Assembly (NCBI GenBank): GCA_937120495.1
Contig: CAKZJW010000024.1
Coordinates: 1 to 64,000, forward strand
DNA: 64,000 bases
Direction of reading: 5' to 3'
Source: an uncultured Oligoflexia bacterium
Lineage (GTDB): Bacteria > Bdellovibrionota > Bacteriovoracia > Bacteriovoracales > Bacteriovoracaceae
Both the position numbers and the translations under genes were made by a program. The notes beneath the pieces are model-generated. The model did no database searches. It was not told where the DNA came from and saw only the letters and a list, made by a program, of their open reading frames with translations. Positions 18,572 to 26,990 of this stretch are shown here, in pieces. Positions within the stretch are counted from its first letter, which is position 1. Each line of letters opens with the position of its first letter.

Positions 18572-20164
18572 TTACTTTTTAAGCTTCATCTCTAAATAAT
18601 CGTCGTACGACATATATCTATCTTCAGTAAGAGTTCCATTAATATCAATGATTCTATTGGCAACGGTTTGTATAAATTCATGATCGTGGCTTGAGAATAA
18701 AATAGTTCCCTTATAGCGAACAAGGCCTTCGTTGACAGCAGTAATACTCTCGAGGTCAAGGTGAGAGGTTGGGCCATCAAGAGTGACTGCATTTGGTCTC
18801 TCAAGCATCATTTTTGATAGTACACAACGAACTTTTTCTCCACCAGATAGAACATTTGTTTTCTTTTTTGCTTCCTCTCCAGAGAAAAGCATTTTTCCTA
18901 AGAAACCTCTTACGAATGTATCTGACTGATCGTAGGAATATTGTTTTAGCCAATCAATGATCGAGTACTTTCCATCCATAAAAAAGTGTGAGTTATCTGA
19001 AGGGAAATAAGAATTATTAATTGTAACACCCCATTTGAATTCACCAAAATCTGCTTGGATTTCACCGTGAATAATTTGGAATAGAGTTGTAATTGCAAGG
19101 TCATTATCACTTAGAAAGGCAATTTTATCACCTTTGTTAAGAGTAAAAGAAATATTATCTAGAACTTTAACTCCATCAATAGTTTTAGAAATACCATCAA
19201 CCTTTAAGATATCTTTTCCAGCTTCTCTTTCTTGCTCAAAGTTTACAAAAGGGTATTTTCGACTTGAGATTGGAAGGTCATTAAGTTCAAGTTTTTCGAG
19301 TTGTTGCTTTCTTGAAGTTGCTTGCTTTGACTTTGAAGCATTTGCTGAGAATTTCTGAATAAATTCTTTCAGCTGTTTTGCTTTATCTTCATTTTTTCTT
19401 TTTTGATCAGAGCGAAGCTGTTGAGCTAACTCACTTGATTTTCTCCAAAAGTCATAGTTTCCAGAGTAGTTTTGAATTTTTCCAAAATCTAAATCTGCAA
19501 TATGTGTACATACTTTATTTAAAAAGTGCCTGTCGTGAGAAACAACTATTACTGTATTATCAAAATTATATAAAAACTCTTCTAACCATTGAATTGCAGC
19601 TATATCTAAATGGTTTGTTGGCTCATCTAGTAGAAGGACTTCAGGCTTTCCAAAAAGAGCTTGTCCTAGAAGAACTTTTACTTTCTGAGATCCAGTAAGA
19701 TCAGACATTTTCTTGTTATGATATTGATCTGAAACACCAAGGCCACTTAGCATTATTCCAGCATCAGACTCGGCTTCCCATCCATTCATTTCTGCAAAAT
19801 CAGCTTCTAGTTGTGCCGATTTAATTCCATCTTCCTCTGTGAAGTCTTCTTTGGCATACAGAGCATCTTTTTCTTGCATGATCTTATAGAGCTTATCATT
19901 ACCCATAATAACAGCTTGAAGTGCCGTGTATTCGTCAAAGGCAAAGTGATCTTGTTTTAAAACAGATAGTCTTTCACCTGGAGTCAGTTCAATATTTCCA
20001 GTGTTAGGTTCTAGATCTCCAGCTAGGATTTTTACAAATGTTGATTTTCCAGCTCCATTTGCTCCAATAAGGCCATAGCAGTTTCCAGGTGTAAAACGAA
20101 TATTTACATCGTCAAAAAGTTTTCTTCCACCAAAGCTTAAGCTTACATTATTAGCGCTAATCAT
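18572..20164 (-). CDS. ybiT: ABC-F family ATPase, YbiT-like
   Basis: 530 residues, the same length as E. coli YbiT. Two cassettes: GANGAGKSTFVKILAG with LTGSQKVKV and LLLDEPTNHLDI in the first, and a degenerate second Walker A region (KIAFLSDNDLAITTLFQII) with LSGGEKVRC and TLDGPTSHLD in the second. The degenerate second P-loop and the TLDGPTSHLD motif are typical of the YbiT branch. The linker carries the basic KQATSRKQQLEKLEL segment. Single minus-strand gene; translation-associated ATPase by family. Confidence 0.9.
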   Translation of the reverse strand: MISANNVSLSFGGRKLFDDVNIRFTPGNCYGLIGANGAGKSTFVKILAGDLEPNTGNIELTPGERLSVLKQDHFAFDEYTALQAVIMGNDKLYKIMQEKDALYAKEDFTEEDGIKSAQLEADFAEMNGWEAESDAGIMLSGLGVSDQYHNKKMSDLTGSQKVKVLLGQALFGKPEVLLLDEPTNHLDIAAIQWLEEFLYNFDNTVIVVSHDRHFLNKVCTHIADLDFGKIQNYSGNYDFWRKSSELAQQLRSDQKRKNEDKAKQLKEFIQKFSANASKSKQATSRKQQLEKLELNDLPISSRKYPFVNFEQEREAGKDILKVDGISKTIDGVKVLDNISFTLNKGDKIAFLSDNDLAITTLFQIIHGEIQADFGEFKWGVTINNSYFPSDNSHFFMDGKYSIIDWLKQYSYDQSDTFVRGFLGKMLFSGEEAKKKTNVLSGGEKVRCVLSKMMLERPNAVTLDGPTSHLDLESITAVNEGLVRYKGTILFSSHDHEFIQTVANRIIDINGTLTEDRYMSYDDYLEMKLKK

Positions 20165-20333
20165 AATCTATCCTTTAAAATTTTGAATTAATGAAATCTA
20201 TAGAATTTGACTCTATTTGTAAAAGGTTAATAGGCTCAACTATGTAAAAAAGTACATGCTAATTGACTGAATAAGACACGTGTAATATTTGAGCGCGTAA
20301 TATAGATTATTTAGCTAGTTTAATAAGGCCACC

Positions 20334-21209
20334 ATGAAGTTCTTTCTTCTACTCATTTTTCTTTTTCCTCTTGGCAGCAAAGCTTCTTTTGCTACTGATC
20401 AACTGCGTGTTTTAACTCTGAATACGTGGATGATTCCTGTAAAAAGAAAGAAAGCAAAGGTAAGATCTAAGCTTATTGGTAAGGCTATTCAGGGCTACGA
20501 TATTGCTCTTCTTCAAGAAGTTTTTACTTCTAAGGTTAGAAGATTGATAACAAATTCTACAAATAGAGCTGGTTTCTCTAATCGTTTCCAAAAAAGAGAG
20601 TTCTTAAAAGTAAATGCAGGAGTCCAGTCATTTTCAAAATACCAAATTACAAAGTCAGCCTTTTTGCGTTTCACCAATTGTAATGGGGGACAGTGCCTTT
20701 CAAGGAAAGGGGTTTTGTATATTCAGATAAAACTACCTAGCGGACAACTTCTTGATGTTTTTAATACCCATCTTCAAGCTTATGAAAAAGATTCAGAAAT
20801 AAGAAAGAGACAGTTAGTTAAGGCAATGAAATTTATTAATAAATATAATTCTCAAAGTACGCCGGCTCTTTTCGCTGGTGACTTTAATATCATCGGTGAG
20901 ACTCAAGAGTATGATGAACTTATGAATACGCTAATTGGCTATCAAGATGCTTGGAAGGAGCTTAAATCAGGGGAGCCTGGATATACTTGGAACCCATCAG
21001 TTAATACGTGGGCTAGTTTTGATTATGAGGAGTCCAGACTTCATCAGAGGCTAGATTATATATTTATAAAGAGTACCTCTGAGGTTCAGGTAAAAGTTAA
21101 GAGTATTAACCTGGCATCAAATAAAAAGAAGGCTTACAGAAAAAGTGACTACTTTCTTTCTGACCACTTTGGAGTTGAGGCAATTTTAGAAATTAGTTCT
21201 GTGAAGTGA
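20334..21209 (+). CDS. exported sphingomyelinase/nuclease-like EEP protein
   Basis: 291 residues, signal peptide (LLLIFLFPLGSKASFA). Motifs of the neutral sphingomyelinase branch of the EEP family: RVLTLNTWMIP, DIALLQEVF (catalytic Glu), LDVFNTHLQAY, ALFAGDFNIIG, YTWNPSVNTW, LDYIFIKS and the C-terminal SDHFGVEA. The family cleaves phosphodiester bonds in sphingomyelin, phospholipid or DNA; an exported form may attack membrane lipids. The last 61 bp are shared, antisense, with the downstream gene. Confidence 0.88.
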   Translation: MKFFLLLIFLFPLGSKASFATDQLRVLTLNTWMIPVKRKKAKVRSKLIGKAIQGYDIALLQEVFTSKVRRLITNSTNRAGFSNRFQKREFLKVNAGVQSFSKYQITKSAFLRFTNCNGGQCLSRKGVLYIQIKLPSGQLLDVFNTHLQAYEKDSEIRKRQLVKAMKFINKYNSQSTPALFAGDFNIIGETQEYDELMNTLIGYQDAWKELKSGEPGYTWNPSVNTWASFDYEESRLHQRLDYIFIKSTSEVQVKVKSINLASNKKKAYRKSDYFLSDHFGVEAILEISSVK

Positions 21210-21550
21210 TATCCAAGATAGACTGACAAGAATGCACTTAAACCTAGTGCCCCACCAATACCAGTAAGGTATTTAGAAAAGTTAAATAGAAAAACGGTAT
21301 ATAAAAAACTGTATAGTAATAACTGATAGAAATTCCCTTTTTCTTTTGAACACATTCCAACGAAACTAGCTCCAAATATAAAAAACATAAAGTGATTTAT
21401 ATCAAAATCAACTACTAGGTTTATTACCAGGAGAACTAGGAAACTAATAATTGTAACTAGTGACGACGCAAAGACGGAACTTGCACGATTACTTCCGTGA
21501 AGTTTCAAAGTTGAATAGGCCGTAATAAAAGATAAGATAAATTCAATCAT
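21149..21550 (-). CDS. small integral membrane protein, pair member 2
   Basis: 133 residues with about four hydrophobic segments; unrecognised family. It shares a pattern with the product of the gene just upstream: a GASFVGMCS turn and GIGGALGLSAFLSV, against GSFIGMSS and GIGGKFGMIAFLSV in the partner. The two genes overlap by 4 bp (ATGA). They probably form a duplicated, perhaps heterodimeric, membrane module. The 3' end overlaps the convergent EEP gene by 61 bp. Confidence 0.65.
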   Translation of the reverse strand: MIEFILSFITAYSTLKLHGSNRASSVFASSLVTIISFLVLLVINLVVDFDINHFMFFIFGASFVGMCSKEKGNFYQLLLYSFLYTVFLFNFSKYLTGIGGALGLSAFLSVYLGYHFTELISKIASTPKWSERK

Positions 21551-21927
21551 ACAAAAGACCTTAAAATTATCAGGCTTGAAACACTTAGAAAGGCAATCAT
21601 TCCAAACTTACCACCAATTCCTTTGAAATGAGGAGTTAGTAACAAATAAAAAAATGTTGCAAAGCTTGATATAAATAAAAAGTCAGAAACTTCATTCACA
21701 TAAAAAGCTGAACTCATCCCTATAAAGCTTCCTGTGTATATTTCGTATGAGTATTTTTTTATAAAGATAGCACTAAGAAAGCCAACAGCGGCAGAAGGGA
21801 CTATTGAACTAATAGATAAATTAATTGTTAAAAGATAAACGGCAACAAAGCCCATCGATAACGTGACCCATGTTTGAATTATTGTTTTTAGTGAATAACT
21901 ATTTTTTATCGAAAGTTGTTTTAGCAA
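21547..21927 (-). CDS. small integral membrane protein, pair member 1
   Basis: 126 residues with about four hydrophobic segments; no signal peptide or catalytic motif. It resembles its downstream neighbour (see the shared GIGG...AFLSV and G(A)SF(I/V)GM motifs). It starts 2 bp after the stop of the lipase gene, so the three genes 22804-21149 probably form one transcript. Function unknown. Confidence 0.65.
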   Translation of the reverse strand: MLKQLSIKNSYSLKTIIQTWVTLSMGFVAVYLLTINLSISSIVPSAAVGFLSAIFIKKYSYEIYTGSFIGMSSAFYVNEVSDFLFISSFATFFYLLLTPHFKGIGGKFGMIAFLSVSSLIILRSFV

Positions 21928-21928
21928 G

Positions 21929-22804
21929 TTATCTATTCGCTGAATTGTGAACTTTTTGCAAGTGAGGGATTAGTACCTTTAAGAGTCTCTTGCAGCCTTT
22001 AGCGTATCTTGTATAGAGAACGCAGCCAGCTTCTAAGTGATCTGCTTTTATTTCTGCCAAGTGAGTTCCGTAAACCATTGAAGAAGTTTCAATAATACCA
22101 TCGCTTTTCTTAGAACGATTTTCATACTTTTTAGCCTCAAGAGATATTATTTTTGAGGTAACAGCAAGAGGGGTATTATAAAGATTCGTTTTATAGTTCG
22201 AGATAGAGTAGATTGGAATGTTAAGCCTATTTCTAAGAGATTCTGAAAATAGATTGCGATTATTTTTTATCGCAAGATCAGGAATGTATTTTCTTTTTGC
22301 TGGGCTGAACTCAATTAGTCTAATAAAGCTTCCAACAACAGATTTCTTTTGATGATTTTCAATTACATAATTTGCAAGAATTGAACCTTTGTGTGGTGTT
22401 GCGATAGTTGTAACTGATTTGATAAGTCTAGAAACTGGAAAAAGGTCTAAAATTTTTCGTGCAACAAGTCCACCCATGCTATGGCCAACTAAATGGTATT
22501 TAGCATAAGGATTCTTGAGAGAGTTTGCTAATATAAAGGCACTGCAGTCGTATGCTCTTTTAGTTAAATTTCGAGAATCTTTATCTCTAAGCTTTGGGCA
22601 TGTTAATACATTTTGAAATTTATTTTTAAGTTTAAGCTCTAGGTGCTTGAAATATTTACCTTCTTTGATTGGACCAAAGACTGGAGTTAGACCTCTAATT
22701 GAGATTTGGTCACCAGATGAGGCTGCACCTGGAATTAAAATAACGTACTGCTCGCTAGCTGCGAGTATGTTTAAACTGAATAAAAGGATAGCTAAAATTT
22801 TCAT
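21929..22804 (-). CDS. exported lipase/esterase (alpha/beta hydrolase)
   Basis: 291 residues from the ATG at 22804, which gives a clean signal peptide (ILAILLFSLNILAASEQ). The longer in-frame version would add 32 residues before it. The sequence shows YVILIPGAASSGD (oxyanion region), a nucleophile elbow in HLVGHSMGGLVARKIL, TTIATPHKGS (typical of PGAP1/triacylglycerol-lipase-like proteins) and SDGIIETSSM with a late HLEAGC. A periplasmic or secreted acyl-ester hydrolase is likely. Confidence 0.85.
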   Translation of the reverse strand: MKILAILLFSLNILAASEQYVILIPGAASSGDQISIRGLTPVFGPIKEGKYFKHLELKLKNKFQNVLTCPKLRDKDSRNLTKRAYDCSAFILANSLKNPYAKYHLVGHSMGGLVARKILDLFPVSRLIKSVTTIATPHKGSILANYVIENHQKKSVVGSFIRLIEFSPAKRKYIPDLAIKNNRNLFSESLRNRLNIPIYSISNYKTNLYNTPLAVTSKIISLEAKKYENRSKKSDGIIETSSMVYGTHLAEIKADHLEAGCVLYTRYAKGCKRLLKVLIPHLQKVHNSANR

Positions 22805-22914
22805 AAAAATGATACTAGCCTTTTGAGGGCGCTTAGGCAAAATGAAGGGATTGTGCTTTGCGTAATACCTGTTGCTGGTGCTATCTAAAATTTCTAACAA
22901 TGCTATAATTAATT

Positions 22915-23697
22915 ATGGATTATTTACTAATATTTTTGCCTGGAAACCCAAGTGTTCCAGAGATCTATGATGACTTTCTTTTTGAAATAGTAGACGGACA
23001 TAAAAATATTGAGGTCAAGACACTAAACCATCTAGGTCAGTCCAGAGAAACAGTTTCTTTAAAACGAAAAATTGACTTGTCTGATGTTATCTCTCATCAC
23101 AAAAAGAATATAAGAGAAATACTTGAAAAGAATAAAAATCACAAAATAGTTCTCGTCGGACACTCTTTAGGTTGCACAATTGGAATTGAGATTTATAAGG
23201 AATTCCAATTAAGAATAGAAAAAGTCATTATGATATGTCCATTTCTAGGACCCAGTCTGAATAATGATAAGTTTTTAAAAGCATTTGAAAGAAAAGTTTC
23301 AAGAAATGCAATCTTCGCATTGATGGCCGGAGTCTTAATAAATAAAAGAGTTGGGTCTCTCTTCTTTCGAATTTGGCTTGGTAAAAATAAAAAGAATGCA
23401 CATATTTTAAAAAATGTTAGAAAACAAAATTTTATCGCCAATTTTGTTTCTCTTCTATCTTCATATCGAAAAGAATTTAGCTCATTGGATATTGAATCAA
23501 AGATAGATCTTCTTGAAAAAAAGAAAACACACTTTATTTTTGCAAAAGAAGACTTTTGGGTTCCAGCTGAAGTGGAAAAAAAATTAAGTTTGAAATTTAA
23601 CTGTGAAGTCATTGATGGAATCAGCCATGATTTCTGTTTATCTTCTGAAGAGACAAAAAAGATTGCGACAAGAGTAAAACGGTATTTAGAAATTTAG
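22915..23697 (+). CDS. LDAH-like alpha/beta hydrolase
   Basis: 260 residues, no signal peptide. The N-terminal LLIFLPGNPSVPEIYDDFL matches the lipid-droplet-associated hydrolase family (LIPGNPG..FY..F), and KIVLVGHSLGCTIGIEI holds the nucleophile elbow GHSLG. An acid strand (FIFAKEDFWVP) and the late His (GISHDFCL) complete the triad. The substrate is probably an acyl ester. Divergent from the lipase gene; followed by the lipoxygenase homologue 41 bp downstream. Confidence 0.82.
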   Translation: MDYLLIFLPGNPSVPEIYDDFLFEIVDGHKNIEVKTLNHLGQSRETVSLKRKIDLSDVISHHKKNIREILEKNKNHKIVLVGHSLGCTIGIEIYKEFQLRIEKVIMICPFLGPSLNNDKFLKAFERKVSRNAIFALMAGVLINKRVGSLFFRIWLGKNKKNAHILKNVRKQNFIANFVSLLSSYRKEFSSLDIESKIDLLEKKKTHFIFAKEDFWVPAEVEKKLSLKFNCEVIDGISHDFCLSSEETKKIATRVKRYLEI

Positions 23698-23738
23698 AGT
23701 ATAATATTATTAAACATATAATTAAAAGAGAGTAGAAA

Positions 23739-25172
23739 ATGGGAAAGTCATTTAAAGATTATAAACCAAAAGATTTTTTGTATAGAAGGAAGGGACCTTG
23801 GCCACAACCCTCTCCAGCTCATCCTCTAGGAGAAGCACCATCTGTACTTCATTTACCTTTAAAAGAATGGTTTGAGTGGTGGGTGCATATTGGATCTCGA
23901 TTTGTTCTTACTTTGGGATATAGTCCAATTGCCTATTTACAAGGGATCTTTAACGGAAGTCTAGATGATATTGATGATAAAGAATTTATGGAGCTATTTG
24001 AAAGTACCATGCTTGCAAAATTTATAACGAAGGGCTTAGATGATATTGATAAAGGGATCTTTAAAGACTATTTAAATGAAGAGGATGACTTTTATATTCT
24101 CGACTTTGAAATTGCTAAAGTAGTAAAACCTTTTCCTGGAATATATGTTTCAGGAACAAAGTGTCTTCTAAAAAAAGTCGCTGGCGGAAAATATAAATAC
24201 GAACCTATTGTTATTCATATTGATAATACAAAAGCACTTATTGAACCAACGGATGGAGACGCATGGGAACTTGCAAAATATTATGTTTTACAGGGAGCAG
24301 CTTTAGGAATTACTCTTGTCGTTCATTCGGTCCTTCACTTTCCACTGGATTCAATTAATGCAATTACGAAATCAGCCGTACCGAAATCTCATATTTTATT
24401 TAAACTAATTGGTCCTCATCTGAGATTTACACTTCCTCTTGAAAATGCGGTACTTACTTTTAAGTCAACAGTAATTAGGCCAGCATGGTATAAGCCATAT
24501 TCACCACACCCAGGACCTGCAGAGGGTCTTAGGGATTTATTAGTAGAGGGATTTAAAGGGATTGATGGCAATGCATCTTATAAAACTTATTCGTATCCAA
24601 TGAAGCCAATTAAAGTTCATGCATACTTTGGTGAGTATAGGGATCGTTACTATGAAGTCTTTTTGTCTTTTGTTAGTAAGGTTTTAAAAGACTTTGATCG
24701 CAATGACGAGATTATTAAGCAATGGGCAAAATATGTTTCACAAAATGTTCCAGGCTTTCCAGATGATACAAAAATTATGGAGGGTGATAATTTAGTTCAG
24801 GCAGTGGCGTATTACATGTGGGCTGTTACAGTTGGGCACGCAGTCGACCATGAGACTTACGCAACAATTGGAGTTCGTAAAAAACCAATGCGTCTGCGTC
24901 AAGCACCACCAGATAAAAATACAAAAAAGATGGACCGCAGTAAGCTAAATACTTTCTGGGATATTGGAAAATATGTTATGGCACAGATCTTATTCTTTAA
25001 GGCATGGACTGTAGATTACTTAAAAGATATTGATTATAAATTCGATAAAAAAGATCAGCAGACAGCGCAAGAAGAATTCTTTAAAGAGCTTGAAGTTTTA
25101 GACAAAGCTCTTCAAGAGGAGGGTATTTGTTATATGAAATATAAAGATATGCCTTCAAGCATCCAGTACTAA
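23739..25172 (+). CDS. lipoxygenase-family protein
   Basis: 477 residues, no signal peptide. The lipoxygenase catalytic-domain pattern is recognisable: WELAKYYVLQG, then VVHSVLHFPLDSINA (H196, H200), then PKSHILFKLIGPHLRFTLPLE, very close to the family HPLYKLLxPHxRyTL block, and YYMWAVTVGHAVDHETYA, corresponding to the W..S..HAAVN block. The position of the iron-binding Asn holds His371, and the C-terminal Ile ligand is absent (the protein ends SIQY). It may therefore be an atypical or inactive lipoxygenase. Plausible role: oxidation of polyunsaturated fatty acids. Confidence 0.75.
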   Translation: MGKSFKDYKPKDFLYRRKGPWPQPSPAHPLGEAPSVLHLPLKEWFEWWVHIGSRFVLTLGYSPIAYLQGIFNGSLDDIDDKEFMELFESTMLAKFITKGLDDIDKGIFKDYLNEEDDFYILDFEIAKVVKPFPGIYVSGTKCLLKKVAGGKYKYEPIVIHIDNTKALIEPTDGDAWELAKYYVLQGAALGITLVVHSVLHFPLDSINAITKSAVPKSHILFKLIGPHLRFTLPLENAVLTFKSTVIRPAWYKPYSPHPGPAEGLRDLLVEGFKGIDGNASYKTYSYPMKPIKVHAYFGEYRDRYYEVFLSFVSKVLKDFDRNDEIIKQWAKYVSQNVPGFPDDTKIMEGDNLVQAVAYYMWAVTVGHAVDHETYATIGVRKKPMRLRQAPPDKNTKKMDRSKLNTFWDIGKYVMAQILFFKAWTVDYLKDIDYKFDKKDQQTAQEEFFKELEVLDKALQEEGICYMKYKDMPSSIQY

Positions 25173-25175
25173 GCT

Positions 25176-26501
25176 TTAAACCATTTCAAGTGGAACAGTT
25201 ATTGTAATAGTTGTTCCACTTTTTTTATTATCTTCAGATTCCTCAACACTGTGAATATTAATTGAACCTTTCATTTGTTCAATTAGAATTTTCACTATGG
25301 GCATCCCGAAACCAGTCCCTTTTTCTCCACCTGTACCTATTGTTGATGTACTTTTAGCAGGATTAAAGATTGATTCGATGATCTGTTTTGGAATTCCACA
25401 GCCCTCATCAATAACTTGGAGCTGTAAGTGAGTAGATTTAACTTCATCAATTTTTAGAGTTATTTTCCCATCTGGGGGTGAAAATTTCGCTGCATTAGAT
25501 AATAAATTATTCATGATTTGGTATTTAAAGGCGTTTTCATCAATTAAAACTTTCGTGTTTAAGTTAACTGAAGAGTTTACTTCAAAATGTATTTTTTTAT
25601 TTTCAAAAATAGGAGAAAAAGCCGCTTCTAAATGCTCTGGAACAACACCAATCTCAACAGAAGTAATAGTTAACGGAATTTCACTATCGTTTGCTTTCAT
25701 CCACTGCAAAGTCGAGGCACTTATATTTCTGATTTGTTCATTCGAATTTAAAATCATATCCAAACGTTTTTGAATATAGGGATCCTCTTGATTATTTTTT
25801 CTATAGTACTTTTGTATCGAGTTAGTTGAAAGAACTGAAATCGTAAGGGCGTTACCTACATCGTGGGTAATAATTCGCATCAAGTCTTCAACAAGTTTAT
25901 TTCTTTGGGCCAATTCGTTTTTGTGTTGCTCAGTAGTCTTAATAAATACAATTGTATAAACAGCAATAATAATATCAAGGCCAATAAGAGAGCTTATTTT
26001 CATTATCTGAGTCGAGTCTATGGGAAGAGCATCAACAGGAAATAAACCTAAATTTCCTAAAAGTGTGAGCCCTATCACAAGAGTCATATTTAAAAATACA
26101 CTGAAAAATATTAGAGATCGACTGGCAAAAAATGAGATAATCACAGGGTGAGCTGTAAACCAAATGGCTGAAGGGGAATCAATTCCACCGTTGTATATAC
26201 AAAAAGTAACTTGAAATACTAAAGCCGTAAGTGAGATATTTAACCCAGTTAAAACTAAAGACTTTGTTTTTCGATATATAAGAGGTGAGAGTGTATGGGC
26301 AATAGTGCAAAGAAGTCCAATACAGCCAACTATTGCAAAATCAAAAACCCAGTAAGAAAATACAACATAGAACCACATTATAATGGTAGTAGATATCCAC
26401 ACGAGTACAAACGCTCGGATATTTCGAAGTTCATCTTTGCTTGATACAGAAGATTCATTTGAACTATAACTAATAACTTTGTTAACTAAATTATCAAACA
26501 A
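25176..26501 (-). CDS. membrane sensor histidine kinase
   Basis: 441 residues. The N-terminal half has about six hydrophobic segments (residues 30-190), with no recognisable extracellular sensor domain. The kinase core follows: dimerisation/phosphoacceptor region with IITHDVGNALTISVLST (His in THDVGN), N-box NNLLSNAAKFSPP, G1 DEGCGIP and GGEKGTGFGMPIVK. No response regulator is adjacent, so its partner is elsewhere. This is the last gene before the proposed integration site. Confidence 0.9.
   Translation of the reverse strand: MFDNLVNKVISYSSNESSVSSKDELRNIRAFVLVWISTTIIMWFYVVFSYWVFDFAIVGCIGLLCTIAHTLSPLIYRKTKSLVLTGLNISLTALVFQVTFCIYNGGIDSPSAIWFTAHPVIISFFASRSLIFFSVFLNMTLVIGLTLLGNLGLFPVDALPIDSTQIMKISSLIGLDIIIAVYTIVFIKTTEQHKNELAQRNKLVEDLMRIITHDVGNALTISVLSTNSIQKYYRKNNQEDPYIQKRLDMILNSNEQIRNISASTLQWMKANDSEIPLTITSVEIGVVPEHLEAAFSPIFENKKIHFEVNSSVNLNTKVLIDENAFKYQIMNNLLSNAAKFSPPDGKITLKIDEVKSTHLQLQVIDEGCGIPKQIIESIFNPAKSTSTIGTGGEKGTGFGMPIVKILIEQMKGSINIHSVEESEDNKKSGTTITITVPLEMV
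25188..25227 (+). terminator. Rho-independent terminator of the lipoxygenase gene
   Basis: Inverted repeat AAGTGGAACA (25188-25197) / TGTTCCACTT (25212-25221), followed by TTTTT. It lies within the 3' coding end of the convergent kinase gene, so the kinase C-terminal codons double as the terminator of the lipoxygenase transcript. Confidence 0.75.
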
Positions 26502-26625
26502 AATATAACCTTTTAAATAACTATCTTGCTTATATTATCGGACTAATCTCAATAAATATTAATTGAAATGTGTATTTAAAGGCTAACAACTATTTAATAT
26601 CCATCAATTTGAAAGCTATGATTTT

Positions 26626-26659
26626 TTCCAAAAAAAAAGCCTTTCCGAAGAAAGGCTTT
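26626..26659 (-). terminator. Rho-independent terminator downstream of the tRNA-like fragment
   Basis: On the minus strand: stem AAAGCCTTTC / GAAAGGCTTT (10 bp, plus-strand 26636-26659) with a UUCG tetraloop, followed by a run of ten T. It is a textbook strong terminator for minus-strand transcription. It sits 15 bp beyond the ACCA end of the fragment at 26675, as expected for the terminator of a tRNA gene. Confidence 0.8.
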
Positions 26660-26674
26660 CTTTTAATATAAATT

Positions 26675-26695
26675 TGGTACTCCCAAGGGGGGATT
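26675..26695 (-). other. candidate attachment site: tRNA 3'-end fragment
   Basis: Read on the minus strand this stretch ends in CCCCTTGGGAGTACCA: a C-rich T-stem side, a 7-nt acceptor strand (TGGGAGT), discriminator A and CCA. No tRNA body precedes it; upstream (to the right) the sequence is unrelated. A tRNA 3' end kept next to its own terminator, without the rest of the gene, is what is left at the distal end when an element integrates into a tRNA gene. The T-loop-adjacent bases do not fit perfectly (two extra C), so the isoacceptor is not named. Confidence 0.5.
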
Positions 26696-26805
26696 ACCAT
26701 ATCAATATTAACACTAATAAATTCAAAGCTTTACGAGTAATTACAACGATTTATCTTTTTTATACTTCATTATTTTTCATCTTTTTTAATCCAATATCAT
26801 GCACG

Positions 26806-26848
26806 AGTTGGTCTGAAACTGGTCTGGCAGACCAACTTCAGACCAACT
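26806..26848. repeat. 43-bp near-perfect palindrome with four TGGTCTG half-sites
   Basis: The arms match at 19 of 21 paired positions around base 26827. The motif TGGTCTG occurs at 26809 and 26820 on the plus strand and, inverted, at 26828 and 26839, with 11-bp spacing in each arm. That regularity suggests a cooperative protein-binding site (operator, or recombination-directionality/integrase arm site). It could also fold as a hairpin in RNA; only TTTT follows. Confidence 0.7.
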
Positions 26849-26890
26849 TTTAAAGAATATGGTGAATTAAATAGGTGAGAGAAAGTAAAG

Positions 26891-26930
26891 TTCTCCTTTT
26901 TCGATTTATGAAAAGGAGAATCATTTTTTT
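26891..26930 (+). terminator. hairpin with T tract ahead of the RHH-like gene
   Basis: Perfect 10-bp stem TTCTCCTTTT / AAAAGGAGAA (26891-26900 and 26911-26920), 10-nt loop, then TCATTTTTTT. It could end a short non-coding transcript from the palindromic region or act as an attenuator for the gene at 26991. The rest of the gap 26502-26990 holds only the terminator, the tRNA-like fragment and the palindrome listed separately. Confidence 0.65.
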
Positions 26931-26990
26931 GAAAAGGTTGAGCTTTCGTTCTGCCTAAAAACAAACATTTAAACTAAAAAAGGTAACATT

